Below, in pieces: positions 1 to 15,562 of a stretch of 64,000 nt of DNA; the first letter of the stretch is position 1, and every line of letters begins with the position of its first letter. Below the pieces are notes generated by a model, which did not search any database, had not been told where the DNA came from, and worked only from the letters and a program-made list of their open reading frames with translations. This DNA comes from Typha latifolia. Lineage: Eukaryota > Streptophyta > Magnoliopsida > Poales > Typhaceae. Position numbers and translations under genes: made by a program. Where the stretch lies: NCBI GenBank assembly GCA_019914945.1, contig CM034105.1, positions 4,712,001 through 4,776,000 on the forward strand, written 5' to 3'.

Positions 1-59
1 AAAAAATCAACTATCGTCGTTCACTAATACTTTTCTAACTTTTTTTTATCACATATAAC

Positions 60-609
60 TAGGGGTGAAAACGGGTCGGATTAACTCCGACCCGACCCGC
101 TATCCGACCCGACTCGGATCGGATTCGAATACGGATAAAATTTTTGAAAAAAATTCGGATACGGATTGGGATACGGGTCAGATATATTTTTCGGATACGG
201 ATATCGGATATCCGTTTATCCGCATATTTTTTTAAATGATTTACAGTTTTTAGTTTGCTTATTTAAATAGTAAGTATTAATATTATTACTAATAATACGT
301 TATATATTATTTATAGAGATTAATTTCTCTAATTTTATATATTTGACATACAAAAAAATTATTTGTAATAAAACTCTTAATAATTTTGTGTTAATTATAT
401 TTAAATAAAATATTCTAATTATTTTAAATTTAATCAATATTCGTTAATCAATATTCGTTTAAGATCCGATCCTTTATCCGGATAATTTTTTAATATTTAT
501 ATGATTTTAAATTTTACTATCCGTCTAATATCCGTATCCGAACTAAAAATACGGATCCAGATATGGGTTGAGCACTATCCGATCCGTGTCGGATCCATTT
601 TCACCCCTA
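60..609. mobile_element. hAT-type MITE, 550 bp, with 8-bp target-site duplication
   Basis: The element starts TAGGGGTGAAAAC and ends with the imperfect inverted copy ...TTTTCACCCCTA. It is flanked by a perfect 8-bp direct repeat, CATATAAC, at 52-59 and 610-617. An 8-bp duplication with short inverted ends is the hallmark of the hAT superfamily. The inside has no open frame for a transposase. It is rich in CGGATA/TATCCG words near both ends, which could fold back on each other, and the centre is very AT-rich. It is therefore a non-autonomous miniature element. It lies about 0.55 kb beyond the cytochrome c stop codon. A decayed relative lies at about 23.65-24.38 kb. Confidence 0.85.
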
Positions 610-617
610 CATATAAC

Positions 618-1173
618 ACCCCTGAATAAAAGAGCTTTTTAATTTAGAGATCTACTGTAACTGTTTTTTCCTTTATTCAAAACATAATATATAATTTTTT
701 TTAGTGTAAAAGGTATACGTAGATAATAAAAGAAATTCAGGAAATATACATAAAAATCAGCGATAGTTTATTCCGAACAAAACTTAAAAAAAAAATTAAA
801 CTAAACTGTGTCCTGTTAAAAGGCAGTCTATCTCACGTGGAGCACGCTCACCGAGACTTTTTGACCATATTTCGACAGGCAGGAAGCAATTATAATACAA
901 TAAAAACCACTTGCAAACAAACAGTTCATTAACAGCTGGATGTAAAACAAAGTTGAATGGTAAGTTATCAATTGTTCCCAAATATGCCAACGAAGTATGC
1001 TACAGTCAAAGGAATGCTCTTATGGGAATACCAATCTCCCTCAAGACAGCTGCCGCTTGAAGAACTCGTCAAGAAATAATATTGTTTCCACTGCCTTGCT
1101 TACAAGCAGGAGGAACCTTATAAACCTTTTATTAGCTATAAAAGAAGAGAAACAATTGTGATGACAAATGAAC
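618..1173. other. 3' flank of the cytochrome c gene
   Basis: This AT-rich stretch runs from the MITE to the cytochrome c stop codon. The half nearest the gene is presumably its 3' UTR (inference). I see no other gene in it. Confidence 0.5.
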
Positions 1174-3990
<2,817 letters not shown>

Positions 3991-4000
3991 TTTTGAGAGA

Positions 4001-4015
4001 TTAGGGTTAGGGTTT
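4001..4015 (-). promoter_or_regulatory. telo-box-like motif in the cytochrome c leader
   Basis: On the minus strand this reads AAACCCTAACCCTAA, about 10 bp before the ATG at 3990. AAACCCTA telo boxes are common near the transcription start of plant housekeeping, ribosomal and respiratory genes. The motif is seen directly. Its role here is inferred. Confidence 0.5.
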
Positions 4016-4159
4016 GGTCGCGCACGCCGACGAAGACGGACCTTTCTCTATCTCGAAAGCCAAATGCTAAACGACTCGTTTAGGGATGCGCAGCTAAAAT
4101 TTCCAAAAGCTCGCCTTTATTATAGTCAAATCCAAATATTTCTTCAAATTTACAAATAG

Positions 4160-5339
4160 AACCTATATCTTAATAAATTTACGCTTATTGAGAGTAGCTC
4201 TCCTTGGAAAATTAAATTAAATAATTTTATATATTATATAATATAAAATTATTTATACTAATTATTGTTTTAAGATCAAATTATCCTTAAGGCCAAAATA
4301 TTATTTATCCTCGTAAAAAGCTTAACACTTATATACCATACTAATATTTCTTAAATATCTAATATAGTAGTACTAAATTCACTTCTTCTTCTTTTTTGTT
4401 GCCATGCTACTTATTTTAAAGTCAATTTTTATTTAGTGAATTTAAATAAGTAAATATATAATATTAAAGCAATCTTTAAACTCTTTTAATTTTACCATGA
4501 ATTTATTATTAATAATATATAGATCTCACATAAATCTTGGCTCAAAGTTAATAAAAATATTGATGTTCAAATACAAGATATTTCCATCAGCTCTTAGACA
4601 TTTTTATAGTTCTACTCTATATGTAATTATCTAATAAACATTGTTGGATGTGATTTGAATTGTAGTTTAGGCTGCAGTTGGATTGTGGTGCCTTTGACTT
4701 AGTTTGCTTTCTAGCACACATAGTAAATAATATATATAGGAGTTTATTTTGGCACTTAAAACTTTTTACAAATGCAACTATGATAGTTGATTGGGCAGGC
4801 CATAGTTATATTGTTTTTAGCACTTCAATATGGTCCATTCATAATAAATAAAATTTATTTTTGTTGTTGTTATTTTATGCTCCTTTCATCTTTATTTTTT
4901 CTTACTTTTATATTTTAGACACTGCAAAATTTGAAAAAAATAAAATAAAATTAAAAGGAAATTTTAAAATCAAATAGATAAAAATTTAACATATCTAATG
5001 AAAAAAAAATAACTCCAGCACTAGTTTTGATGAAAATCTTATGATTTCACATAGATTATGACTCTAAATAGGTTAAATAACACTCTCCTCTTTTACAAAA
5101 ATTATATATATTGCATGATAATTAGTATAATAGGTCAAATTACTATTGACTCCGCGTGTTTTCATCCAATGTCAACTGTCATATTCCTTAAACTTAAGTA
5201 TTTAACCCTCAACGCGACGATTAATTTTTCTATCAATATTTTCCTCCTTATTTAAGTTGTTGAATGGACAATCTATTGACTATTGTAGACTAAGCTTCGC
5301 CCATAGATTTGTGAAATTAATATGATTTATTGACTAACA

Positions 5340-5370
<31 letters not shown>

Positions 5371-6870
5371 ATATAGGGATAAGTTGAAATCAAAGAGGGT
5401 CAAACTATAATTTACCCAAATATATTATTAAGAGTATTAATGTTGACGCAATTACGCACTGCAAGAGTCGCAGAGGGATCGGTTTTCTATTGGGCATTGG
5501 GTAATTTTGGAGATCCGAGTTCGTTCTAGAACGTTTGCTCGGAAGAACAAGAGAAACGTTTACGATACGGAGGATAGAGGAACTGGCACGTGTCGGGAAG
5601 CGATTTGGTCTGCCGCTTACCAGACAAGCCACGTGATTGGCTATGACAGAGAAGCATCTGGGCCACCAGGGAATTTGAGTAATTAAACATGGAGGTTGAC
5701 CATGATTTAAGCCCTAATCCACCCTAGTTATACTCAACCTTGATTTAAAACTAATTTTGCTACTAAGGATTGGAGGTCAAGCTTGGTTGGCCTTTGGTCA
5801 TAAAATAGCGTTCAGATAGTTAAAAGGCTCATGTCGTGTTTACGAGTAATCTCATATTTAAATTCTAATGATATCAATTTAATTAGAATCTGATTAAGTT
5901 TCTACTTTTTCTCTCTAAAAAGAATAAATAAATAAAAACAATAAAAATAAAATGCAAAATAACTAAAGATGGTTTGAATAGTAATTGCACTACAGGACAA
6001 GGTGTAAATTACAAAATTTCAAGCAGAAAAAGACATCCTTTGGGCATGGTTGCATGTTCTATGCTTCCAGAATTTGGACCACATCAAAGACTCCTTTTAT
6101 CACATACAGAAACTGATGCATACTAAGTCATACCATACTAAGCCATACCGCCATGTAATAATACTAGTATCAATCTGATACAACTATACACACACCAAGT
6201 TATTCTCCTTATCTCCATTGTTCTCTGTTTATGTTTGGATTGACATTGGTGACAAGATTCTGTTATCCAAGACACCGGAGGAATCCAAGACAATGACACT
6301 GATGTACTACAGATAGTATTAACAGAGCCCTGATAACAACCTTTCAAATTTATTTAACTCGGTTTTGACTAGTCCAGATATCAAGGCAGCCAATAAGGTT
6401 CAATAAAAGAATTTACTTACTAGATACCACTAATTCTCAAATCAGATCACCTGCCCACTGGAACAGGCGTAGCAATCTTCTGTCAAAGAGCTTTGATGAA
6501 TTGTCAAGCAGGAGCATTCAAAGTGGTTGCAGTCATGAATCAGCAACAGCTGTAACTGTGAATGAAGAGATAATGGAAGCCACAGAAGAACTTGGCCAAA
6601 TATATTATTATTTAAGCCAGCTTAAAAGAGAGAATCAACCTACTGACTTCCTTATCCTGCACAAAGGCTGTAGACAGCTCATCTCATGCTTATCAGTTCC
6701 CACATATCTCAGCATATTACTCTGAAGCTTATTCAAGTGATAATTGATGGCTAATTTAAAACTTTACACAAAACCTTTTCATTACCACAAAACTGTTATC
6801 ATCACTAATTAGAGGAACAAAAAAGAAGCAATCCAAAGAAAAGGGTAAGAACAGTTGTAGTTTTCTCCTC
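4160..6870. other. AT-rich spacer between cytochrome c and the 7-TM gene
   Basis: I recognise no gene here. It holds an AT microsatellite at about 5348-5371, a more GC-rich patch at about 5440-5640 without a convincing coding frame, and low-complexity AT DNA. About 4500-4560 resembles 60945-61010, which suggests a shared old repeat. The last few hundred bases before 6871 are likely the 3' UTR of the next gene. Confidence 0.5.
5348..5371. repeat. (AT)n microsatellite
   Basis: An uninterrupted AT dinucleotide run of about 12 units follows a short CA run. Confidence 0.9.
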
Positions 6871-8064
6871 TCAATATCTAGGAACTTCTCTAAGAGGGAG
6901 CATAGGCCTGGCAGCTGATGGGGAAGAACCTGAGGGCGAGCCAATGTGGAGGGCGCCATGAGAGGAGAAGCTGGTTTCACCTACGCCATCTGATGTGGGT
7001 GGATCATCCCTGATCATGGTGCGGAAGGATATGGAGCCGCGCTTTGTAGATGTATCAGAGTTCCTTTCGATGTCATGGTGGCTCTGATTGGTCATAAGCG
7101 AGGCTGTCTCAAAGTAGTAGTAATCATCGTAAGGTGTCATCTCTGTCATTTCTCCATGCCCTAGATCCCTCAGAGCCAAAGCCAAGGAATCTGTCACAGG
7201 GTAGTAGACCAGCATCACAATTCCCACGGCCATGCAGGATAACATCGTCAAGAAGGACAAAAATATAATGGTCTCATAGGCCAAGTCCCCTGGATATGGT
7301 AGGACAGAAAACCCTAGGAGCAGCACCCTCACTGGAAGGAAGAAAACTACAGAGGATATCAACCAGTAGACCCTTCTCCGCAATTTCTTGTTGATAACTG
7401 AAGACAATATCCGAGATCCAATATATGACACATAGCTGATCATGAGGGTATCAAATAGGCCTAGTAAAATAGTACCAAACAACGGATAAGTGCAAACATT
7501 ATGATCGCCATGCACAAAAGAAGTTTGCGCAAAGTACTTGGACATCTTTGTTCTTCCATCGCTATTCTCCTCATTAACAAACTTTGGTCCAATAATAACA
7601 AGAAGAGCTTGCATGATAACAACTGGAATACAGAAGAGGAAGATGCAGCCAATGGTCTTTTTGTTCCATCGCTGGTTCAAACTGCCTGACTCCCTCTTTT
7701 GTAACGAGGCATGCAGAAGAAATGCCAGTGTAAGAAAAATGCTTGGCTCTGCAAAACCTAGACTGGATACAATGTAAACCTTGCAAACATTCCGCTGCCA
7801 TGTTAAGCTGGAAAAGAGCCTCCTTTTCACTAAATCCAGTCTAAACACCTCCCCTAAGCCCCACCAAATTGAAAGCAAAATAAGAGCAATGCGGGTGATC
7901 CAGGGACCATTAAAATAACCAAGCTGGAGATTGCCCCCTCTTCGAATGCATAAATGGAAGTAAACACATTGGAAGATGCACAGTAGACTGAGAATAACAA
8001 AGAGAACAAAGAGAATAATGGTCACCACACCGAATGCATCGGCAGCGAATCTGGTCTGGGGCAT
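6871..8064 (-). CDS. seven-transmembrane plant GPCR-like (CAND-type) membrane protein
   Basis: One uninterrupted frame encodes 397 residues from the first in-frame ATG (MPQTRFAADAFG) at 8064. Seven hydrophobic segments can be read at about residues 11-36, 55-76, 95-121, 138-159, 194-222, 232-256 and 263-289. A Ser/Thr-rich soluble tail of about 107 residues follows. The loop before the second segment contains LQLGYFNGPW. This layout fits the small plant-specific family of candidate GPCR-like proteins (CAND1/At1g57680 type), which I recognise by topology and general similarity, not by alignment. Function is unproven. The family sits in membranes and has been discussed in relation to G-protein signalling. 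The same frame stays open upstream of this ATG as a Cys-rich stretch back to a stop codon at about 8152, so an N-terminal exon is possible. A THH1/TOM1-type protein is the alternative. Confidence 0.7.
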   Translation of the reverse strand: MPQTRFAADAFGVVTIILFVLFVILSLLCIFQCVYFHLCIRRGGNLQLGYFNGPWITRIALILLSIWWGLGEVFRLDLVKRRLFSSLTWQRNVCKVYIVSSLGFAEPSIFLTLAFLLHASLQKRESGSLNQRWNKKTIGCIFLFCIPVVIMQALLVIIGPKFVNEENSDGRTKMSKYFAQTSFVHGDHNVCTYPLFGTILLGLFDTLMISYVSYIGSRILSSVINKKLRRRVYWLISSVVFFLPVRVLLLGFSVLPYPGDLAYETIIFLSFLTMLSCMAVGIVMLVYYPVTDSLALALRDLGHGEMTEMTPYDDYYYFETASLMTNQSHHDIERNSDTSTKRGSISFRTMIRDDPPTSDGVGETSFSSHGALHIGSPSGSSPSAARPMLPLREVPRY

Positions 8065-9440
8065 CACCCGGAACACGGATTCCACGCATGCTCTCTGCTC
8101 GCATCGATACCAGAATGGCCCACAGATGCTGCAAGCTGTGCTGCCTCCTCAATAGTGCAGGTCTTCCTATGGACTGCCGTCCTCCTGGATCAGTAGTTAG
8201 GTCCTTGAGACTTTCTTTGGCTAAGAATCTGCTAAGTGTTGAATTGGAATCTTCATCAGAGCATAGTCCATTACCACCTTGGAAGGAAAAGTTTAAACCG
8301 TTGGTAGACTGACAATTGGCATGAAAGACACCTAGCCTATTGGGTACTTGCAAATGACAGCAGGAAAACAAACTTATATTTCTTCTATATCAATCCTCCA
8401 AGAACCAATGTGCATTGACGATAGGCACACAGGGGAAATCAAAACAACAGATTCCATATTCACATGGCATGCAGAAACTCAGTCTATTGCATAAATTATA
8501 GACTCCAGTAATAACACAGATGGAAAGAAACAATATACTATGCAATATAAAAATAAAAATATTTCTAAGAATACAGATCAACGACAGCATATATGGCATT
8601 TATGACCAATATGATAAAAAGAATCCATCTTTGCTAGGCTTTCAAAATGGTACTTCACCTACACCAGAATGAAAGAGATTTCCAGATCAACAGCTTTGGA
8701 CCAGGCAACAAAAGCAACTCGTATGATTCTGTAACTATGACCTTAAAATCACTAGTTCTCTCAGTAATAAAATCAAGAAACTTTTTACCCAAATCATCGC
8801 TACTTCAGCAGTAATTAACACGTCTTGTTTATCTCTGCTTGCTAGTCTATCTCACTAAAGAAGCTGAGTTATTAAATAAAACACACAACACAGTGGTTTT
8901 CAACTAAACCGCCATCCTAAGTATCAAATAATTATCTTAAGGGCAGACAAAATATTCTAAATTACAGCAACAGCAAAAAGGAGAGAAATTTACGGATAAC
9001 TATGGAAAAACTCACAAAGCGACATTAACAAGCATAAAAAAATCCACAAAAAAGATAGATAAAAATCGTAAGAAAATTCAAAGATCACGCACCTCAAGGG
9101 AAAGATCAAAAGGCCCGCCGGAGTTTCATCGGGTCCTCGACGCAGCCACGTGCGAAGCGGAGCAAGAACTCTAATATCGAGCACGCCAAGGTCGAATCTC
9201 CACCAAATCCAGCGATTCCGGGCTCAAGCGAGAGCCCTCAACGCGTCGAAGCTAGATCCGCCGGCTCTGCACTGGATCTCCGATCGTGTGGACCGAGATG
9301 GAAACCCTAAATCGCAGTGAGTGAGGGAGAGGGAGAGAGAGCGGAAGAGGGAGGAAGTGGAACAGAACGGAGGAGGTGGAGAAAAAGAGAGAGAGAAGGG
9401 TTGCTGACAGGCTGTCACTAGCTGTCATTTGGCTCGGGTA
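8065..9440 (-). promoter_or_regulatory. probable 5' leader with intron and upstream ORFs of the 7-TM gene
   Basis: A GC-richer block at about 9440-9093 looks like a non-coding first exon. It ends at a good donor, GAG|GTGCGTG, at 9093 and contains the seven-codon reading frame MKLRRAF. The second leader exon probably begins near 8310 or 8355, after a candidate CAG or AAG acceptor. It contains more upstream ATGs, for example a 16-codon frame beginning MDYALMKIP at about 8261. These frames precede the start at 8064 and could lower translation. The AG(A) tracts at about 9325-9400 are typical of a core promoter or 5' UTR. Exon limits are inferred without transcript data. Confidence 0.45.
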
Positions 9441-10344
9441 TCGAGGCTGAGGTCTGGATATTTTATCCGAGCCCGGGCCCCGTTTAGGTTACCCATGCCT
9501 ACGTGGCACTGGCAGTTGTTTTTTCCCACTCCCATGGGCTTGGGACTTGGGGAAGATTACCGCGGTTAACGGTAGGTAAGCTCACTCTTCTTCACTCCGT
9601 ATAAAGAACGATTACTTCTTCTACGTAGTCTTCCATATATACGTGGCGTAAAAATAAATTAAATTAAATTTCCAGAATTAAGTTTTATTTTTATGCTCAA
9701 TTACAATTTCACCCCTGTATAATTTGGTAACAGATTTTTTATATAATAGCCGCTGAAAACTTCCAAAATATCGTAATTAACGCCTATGTTCTTTAAAGTA
9801 TCATAATTAATTTTTAACAGAATGTTCCTAATCAATTTATTATTATTATTAAATTAATATCAAATAATAAAAATATCTCCTTTCTTAATTTTAGGATATA
9901 AAATAGGATATTTAATATTAGATAGCTTTTAAACTATTTTTTTAATAAATAACCTGCTTTAGATCTAAGTTATATTTTAATTAAATTTTGTAAAATTTAA
10001 CTAACAAAGTGATAGTTTAAAAAAAAGCATAATAATTTCCATGGCAATTAACACATTATACCTTGAAAAATAAAAAACAATCCAACTATATATTATCTAA
10101 ACTTTAATACTGTACACCGTCATAAATTCAGGCCATTTTAAGAATTTCATTAGTGCCCTCTTTAAATTATAGAGTATAATTAAAATATAAAATTATTTAA
10201 GTATTATTATTTTTAGCTTGTTTGAGATGCTAAGTGATAATTTTTTAATAATTTTATCAGATTTTCTAAGCATTTTAATACTTCATGCAAGTGACTTCCA
10301 ACCGATTTATGACAACCAGGCTTATACAAATAAAAATCTAAAAT

Positions 10345-10369
10345 AATATATATATATATATATATATTA
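10345..10369. repeat. (TA)n microsatellite
   Basis: A continuous TA dinucleotide run inside AT-rich spacer. Confidence 0.85.
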
Positions 10370-12724
10370 TTTTTTTATAGCTTCTAGAATATATAGAAGC
10401 TATTAGGAACACTGATCTTGATCATTATTCAGGGGTTTAGTATGTACTAATCCTTTATTTTTATCGTTAAAATTAGAGTTCTTTGCCATTTTTAGAATTA
10501 TTATGATGTGTTTTCACTCACTGCAAAGATCATCTTTTGTGGCATTTTTAAATTTTAAAGAGTAAATCCCAGAATAATCCAGGGAGCTATTTGCATTAAA
10601 AAAAAACTCTTAAATTTTTTATAGTAACGAGATTGAGCTATTTATCTTTTTTATATTAGATATATATATTTATATAATAAAAATGAAATATGCACAATAG
10701 CTTATTTTTATTATTTATTTATTTATTTATTTGCAAATGCCTATGAAATCGGTTAATTAATAGAATGAATTGATTAAGTTTTACCTTTTCTCTAGAAATA
10801 TTAACTTGTTCGGTAGCCAACCAATGGCTGCCAAGTGTCGCCATGCACGAAATTCCTTCAATGGAAGTGCAGACGATCGACCGCGTGATATACGTAGGCC
10901 AGAAAAGTGAGTACTTAATTGACCGGCTGTAGTGGGTCCTGGGGACAAGGGTGACCGGGAGAAGGCGGTGGGCGTACTAGCTGGCGGGTATAACGGGACA
11001 ACGAGGAGATGGAAAATTACGAAAAACTCCAATTTCTTTTCCCAAATGCTAAACAGGTCCAGTCTGGACATGTTTGATGATCTAAGTCGTCCGATATCGA
11101 TCAAAGGGTCATTAGCTCTACCAACTTTACGTCCACGTTAGAAGCCACCACAATTATTGGATAGGTTTTTATTGGTGACTTACTTAGCCAATTCCGTGAC
11201 AACAGTGAGATTAATCTCAATCTATTATAAAGTATTATAAAAAATATTAATGTTATATTATACCGTATCATATAAACAAAATCATAATTGCACGGTTATT
11301 CATTAATCAAATATGGGATTAGTAGATTTGTCGGCATGGATAAGCATAAATAGAGAAAACATAAAAGTAGTGATTTTAAAAAAAAAAATAATAGATTGAC
11401 AGGTAACCGAAGGAGATTAATTATAAGCTAGATAAAAAGACTTAGCTTTTTTCAAATATATATATATACAAGTTGAATAATTGGTTTTTGCCGTGGCATC
11501 TCTCTCAATTAGACCGCACGCCTCTACATCTCCTTCCTCCCTCTTCACCAACCAGCACCATCTCTTCCGTTGGCACGGTCTCGTCTAGCTTAGGACATGC
11601 CTACTTCACCCTCTTCGTCTCTTTATCTTAACCGTCTCTACCTTCTGTATAATTTTTACCACAGTTGTAGGCCAATCATAGCCTATAATCATCTATCGCA
11701 TTCGTATCTGCAAACCACCACCACCGTGATCTATTACCGAGCCACCTCTATCAATTACTCGGTCTCTACTCCATCATTACCTCCATCCTATACCTAGGAA
11801 TTCGTGTCTCCACCCACAGATCTCAAATTCCGTACAGAACTGCTACGAATCGAATCAAGCCGGTTCGTAACAAATTAATTCTTACAATGGGCATAAATTA
11901 TGCACGTAAGATGCTAATATGATAGATAGAATATAAGAAATGATTTTGTCAAAAAAAAATTTGTAGTTAAGAGTCTAGAGAGGTTAAATATAATTAGGAG
12001 TGTCGCAGGTTGAACACGAGGGAGATAGCTTACTTATGCTTTAGTTCGAAATTAAATTTATGGAACCGAAACACAAGCTAAGGTGCTTATGTTTTGGCTC
12101 ATTTAGCTTCCCAAAATAACTCAAAAGTAAAGTTTTTTATCTCCATACTCAATATTTTAATAATTAAATACCTCTTTATTCATGATTATGATCACACACA
12201 CTCTATCAGATTATTGCAATCAAATACAAAGAAGAAGAAAAAAAAGAATAGAAACAATACAACTCTAAATCATGGATTAAAAATTCATATACCGCCGCCC
12301 ATAATTATCTTATTCGTGCAATGTTTATGTAAAAATTGAGGTAATTAATTCATAGATTTCTCTCCAATTTTTATTTTTTTTTTAATTTTAAACAAAGTTT
12401 TTAAACAAGGTCTATATCACATGCTGCATGTGGCTTCGTCTGAATGTGAATTGATTCCTTTCCTATGTACTTATTTGATGATATTTATTGAACTAGGAGA
12501 TCCCAGAGGTACTAGCCGTTAAACTTTTTATATATGTACATCTTTATTTCATTTTGTATATTTGTATACTATTTTTGCACATGATGTCTAGCTATTGGTT
12601 TTTGGAGCAAGTAGATTGGAACATTAAAGACAGCAGTGTCCCACCACTAGGTAACGGACACATTACTACCCATCAGACATACTAGTTGTTCATTGCTTGC
12701 CTTGCTCCTTTGTAGATCTAAATC

Positions 12725-12753
12725 TATTATTATTATTATTATTATTATTATTA
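12725..12753. repeat. (ATT)n microsatellite
   Basis: About nine to ten perfect ATT units in spacer DNA. Confidence 0.9.
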
Positions 12754-15562
12754 AGGATATTGTTGGACTAAAGGGTTTATAGTATTATAGATCTTGAGAT
12801 CAATGGTTAGAAAGGTAATATGAGTTGAACTATAGGTTTTATGTTAACATTTTGAGGGAGGGAACAAAAAAGAAACTTAAATACTTTCCAAAGCTATTTA
12901 TTTTGAGAAAAATGGGTTGAACAACTCTAGTAGATATTACCGATAAAGAAGAGAGGAGAAATTATCCTTCGCTAGGAAGAAGGCAGGAAGACAGCTATCC
13001 GCCTCCTCCAGATCTCAAAGAGGGAGATTCGGAGTTCGACAAAAGTTATAGCCTTCTAATTGAAGGTCTTGCGGAATTTGTTCCAGACTGCTGTCCTCCT
13101 CTATGAGGATCAAAATGTAAATGTATGGACGAAATACTACGAACCGGGGTACCAATTGTTGACAAGAAGAAGTTCCAGAATTATAATTATAAGATGAAGG
13201 GCATCTTATGATTAGCATTTGTCAACCGATAACACATATCTTCTAGTTTAAACCATATTAAACTAACTGCTTTTCTAAGTAATTCATTTGAAGTTTGTAA
13301 CCTAGCCCTATATATATATATATGTATATATGTATATGTGCATATTTTCATCCTTGGATAAGTTAAAAATATATATATTTGTTTCTTTAATCCTTGTCCA
13401 AAATTCCTAGAATAAAAAGGGAAATAATTTACTTGAAAATAAATAAATAAATAGAAGCCTCAACTAAAACTAATAGAAATGGTAAGTTTCATTTCTTGCA
13501 GTGTAATAGGTGAGTTAGTAAATGCTTATAAATATTAAATAAATGATTTCAAACTGAAGGAGGCCTTGGCCTAACCCATATCAAACCTGTAAAATGTGAC
13601 AAAAATTGGCAGACCATTAAGCTAAGTAGTCAGATCCTATCAGCCAATAACAAAGATCACGAGTTTAAATATTGAAATTGATATTTAGTAAACCTTTTTA
13701 TTAGAACATTATATGTGTATTATTTGAGTTTTATCATAGAAGGATTGACTCAATTCTTTAATCTATATACTATAGAGTGCTAGCTCCTTCGTCTAACTCA
13801 AAAAGATTAGCAAACATGCTCATGATCTATTAAAAAGAAAGTTCAAAATTTTTTGACCCATGTAAAAAAAAAAAGAAAGAAAGAAAAAATAGGGCTTAAG
13901 ATACAATGATATGCTCAAGAAGTATCAAGCAATCAATGGATAAAAGTAGAGCTAGAGCTAGCTCTTGGTTATCTCCCAAGCTTTGGAATAAAGTCCAAAT
14001 TACTACTTTGCCTTTAGCTAGATCTTTGTCCATCTTATAAGGTGCAGCAAATCTTTGCCTATCATAACCTCGTACCATTTTGGTCAAATGTCTTTGAGAT
14101 AGCTCACTACATTCATCCGATTCCAAGCTTTGGGTGAATATGGCCTGCAACCCTAACTGCAGGAATTTACTGCATCCCAAAGACTAGGCAGCAAATTGAA
14201 AATGGCAGCCAACAAGGGATTGGCCAGGTACCCCCATCTGCAGGAAATCCCAGCATCCGAGCTGCAGGGGATCATCTAACACAGTGCCATTCCTGTCTTA
14301 GGCCTTAAGGTTATTGGGGAGGTATAGTGCATCTTGCCCACCAATAGGGTTCATTGGCTTCTCAACCTTTTTTTGATTCCTCACTAGGATTTTATGATAC
14401 CTAAGTGGAAGACACAATTGCTAGAGAAGACTTTCACTTCCAAAGCTTCATGAGTTATTTGTTCTTTTGAAGTCAAAAGGGGGATCTTGCTTTGCTTGGC
14501 TTCATGGCTTGTGAATAAATGCATTGAAGGCTAGGTTTGGTGTAGGCTGTGCAAAAGTTTAAAAAAAAAAGAAAAAAAAAAGAAAAGAAAAGAAGAGGAA
14601 AAGATAATAAGATCAAGTTCCAAACTCTTTTTTTAGTACCATCAATATTTTTTACTTGCAATAATATATTCTAGCATAGAAAACAACTACAATGCAGAAA
14701 AATCAATGAGAATGAGTAATAGTTATATACTTACATTAGATTTTGAAGTCACTATGGGAATTGTTAATTCTAATCTTCTGAATCTCAAAGCTTTTGTAAA
14801 TCAGCTTGAACCTCTGAGCGCCTCTGAAGGAAGAGGACTAAGTCTTACTGTCACACTAAGCAATAGCAGCTCTTAGAGGAAACAAAAATGCTGAAACTGT
14901 CAGGGAGCAAGTTCAAAATCTTGTGATGAGGTATGAATGATATTTCACTGATTTCTTATCTTGTTTTGAGATAATAACCAAAATGTACTGTTTCCAATTA
15001 GACGTACATGTAGAAAGCCTTTAGCCAGAACATCATTTCATCCTGTTAGCATTTATGAAATATTGGAGCAGTGGTCCAAATCCAGACAACTAACCCCAGC
15101 CCAGATCAATTCCATGTATACAAAAACAGGCCTAAAATCTAATTTAGATAACATCCAATTGGAAACTATACAACTGCAGCAGCTGGGTGATCAATGGCTA
15201 CCAGAAAATTCTAATGTTTCTTTCAGGACTTCACTCTTTTTTAGATATATACATTATAGAGCTCTTAGGGCACATATTGCACATATAATACAACAAGCTA
15301 CACAGACTACTACTCTTAGGTACTCTAGCTAAGAAGAGAAGGAAAGATGATACAATATAATATCATCCAGACAATAAATAAAACCACTGTTACAATGTGC
15401 ATATGATGTTCGCATCCATGGTTCATTTTCATGCAAATTGCTTCTTACTGAAATCCTTCAGCCAAATCGTTGTCACTTTGGTGCCTCACCTACATCACAA
15501 CAAAATCAGTTTGTTCAAGTTATACAGAATAGCATGATGATAAACTTGCTTGTAAGCAGGCC

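Larger units (their letters stand above)
9441..15562. other. long AT-rich spacer without a recognised gene
   Basis: This 6-kb region holds TA runs (10345-10369 and about 13312-13330), an ATT microsatellite (about 12725-12753), poly-A tracts and scattered short open frames with no recognisable protein. About 13900-14280 is slightly more complex DNA with several CTGCAG-centred words. About 15060-15330 has a short plus-strand open frame beginning MEQWSKSRQL that I cannot assign. Neither shows convincing coding structure. They may be old transposon remains. Confidence 0.45.

Noticed and set aside
5764..5920. Possible SINE or tRNA-derived repeat
   Set aside because: No convincing box A and box B promoter words or poly-A end.
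7910..8371. Open frame overlapping the 7-TM gene start in another frame
   Set aside because: It has no ATG at its beginning and overlaps the clearly conserved 7-TM frame. Kept only as leader sequence.
10781..11141. Overlapping open frames on both strands
   Set aside because: Composition and sequence resemble no protein and there are no splice or promoter signals. They are treated as chance.
13896..14180. 94-codon minus-strand open frame
   Set aside because: No recognisable domain, and the frame is interrupted on both sides. It is left as spacer.
15063..15332. 89-codon plus-strand open frame beginning MEQWSKSRQL
   Set aside because: No family recognised and no supporting exon structure. It lies in the 3' flank of the TPX2-like gene.
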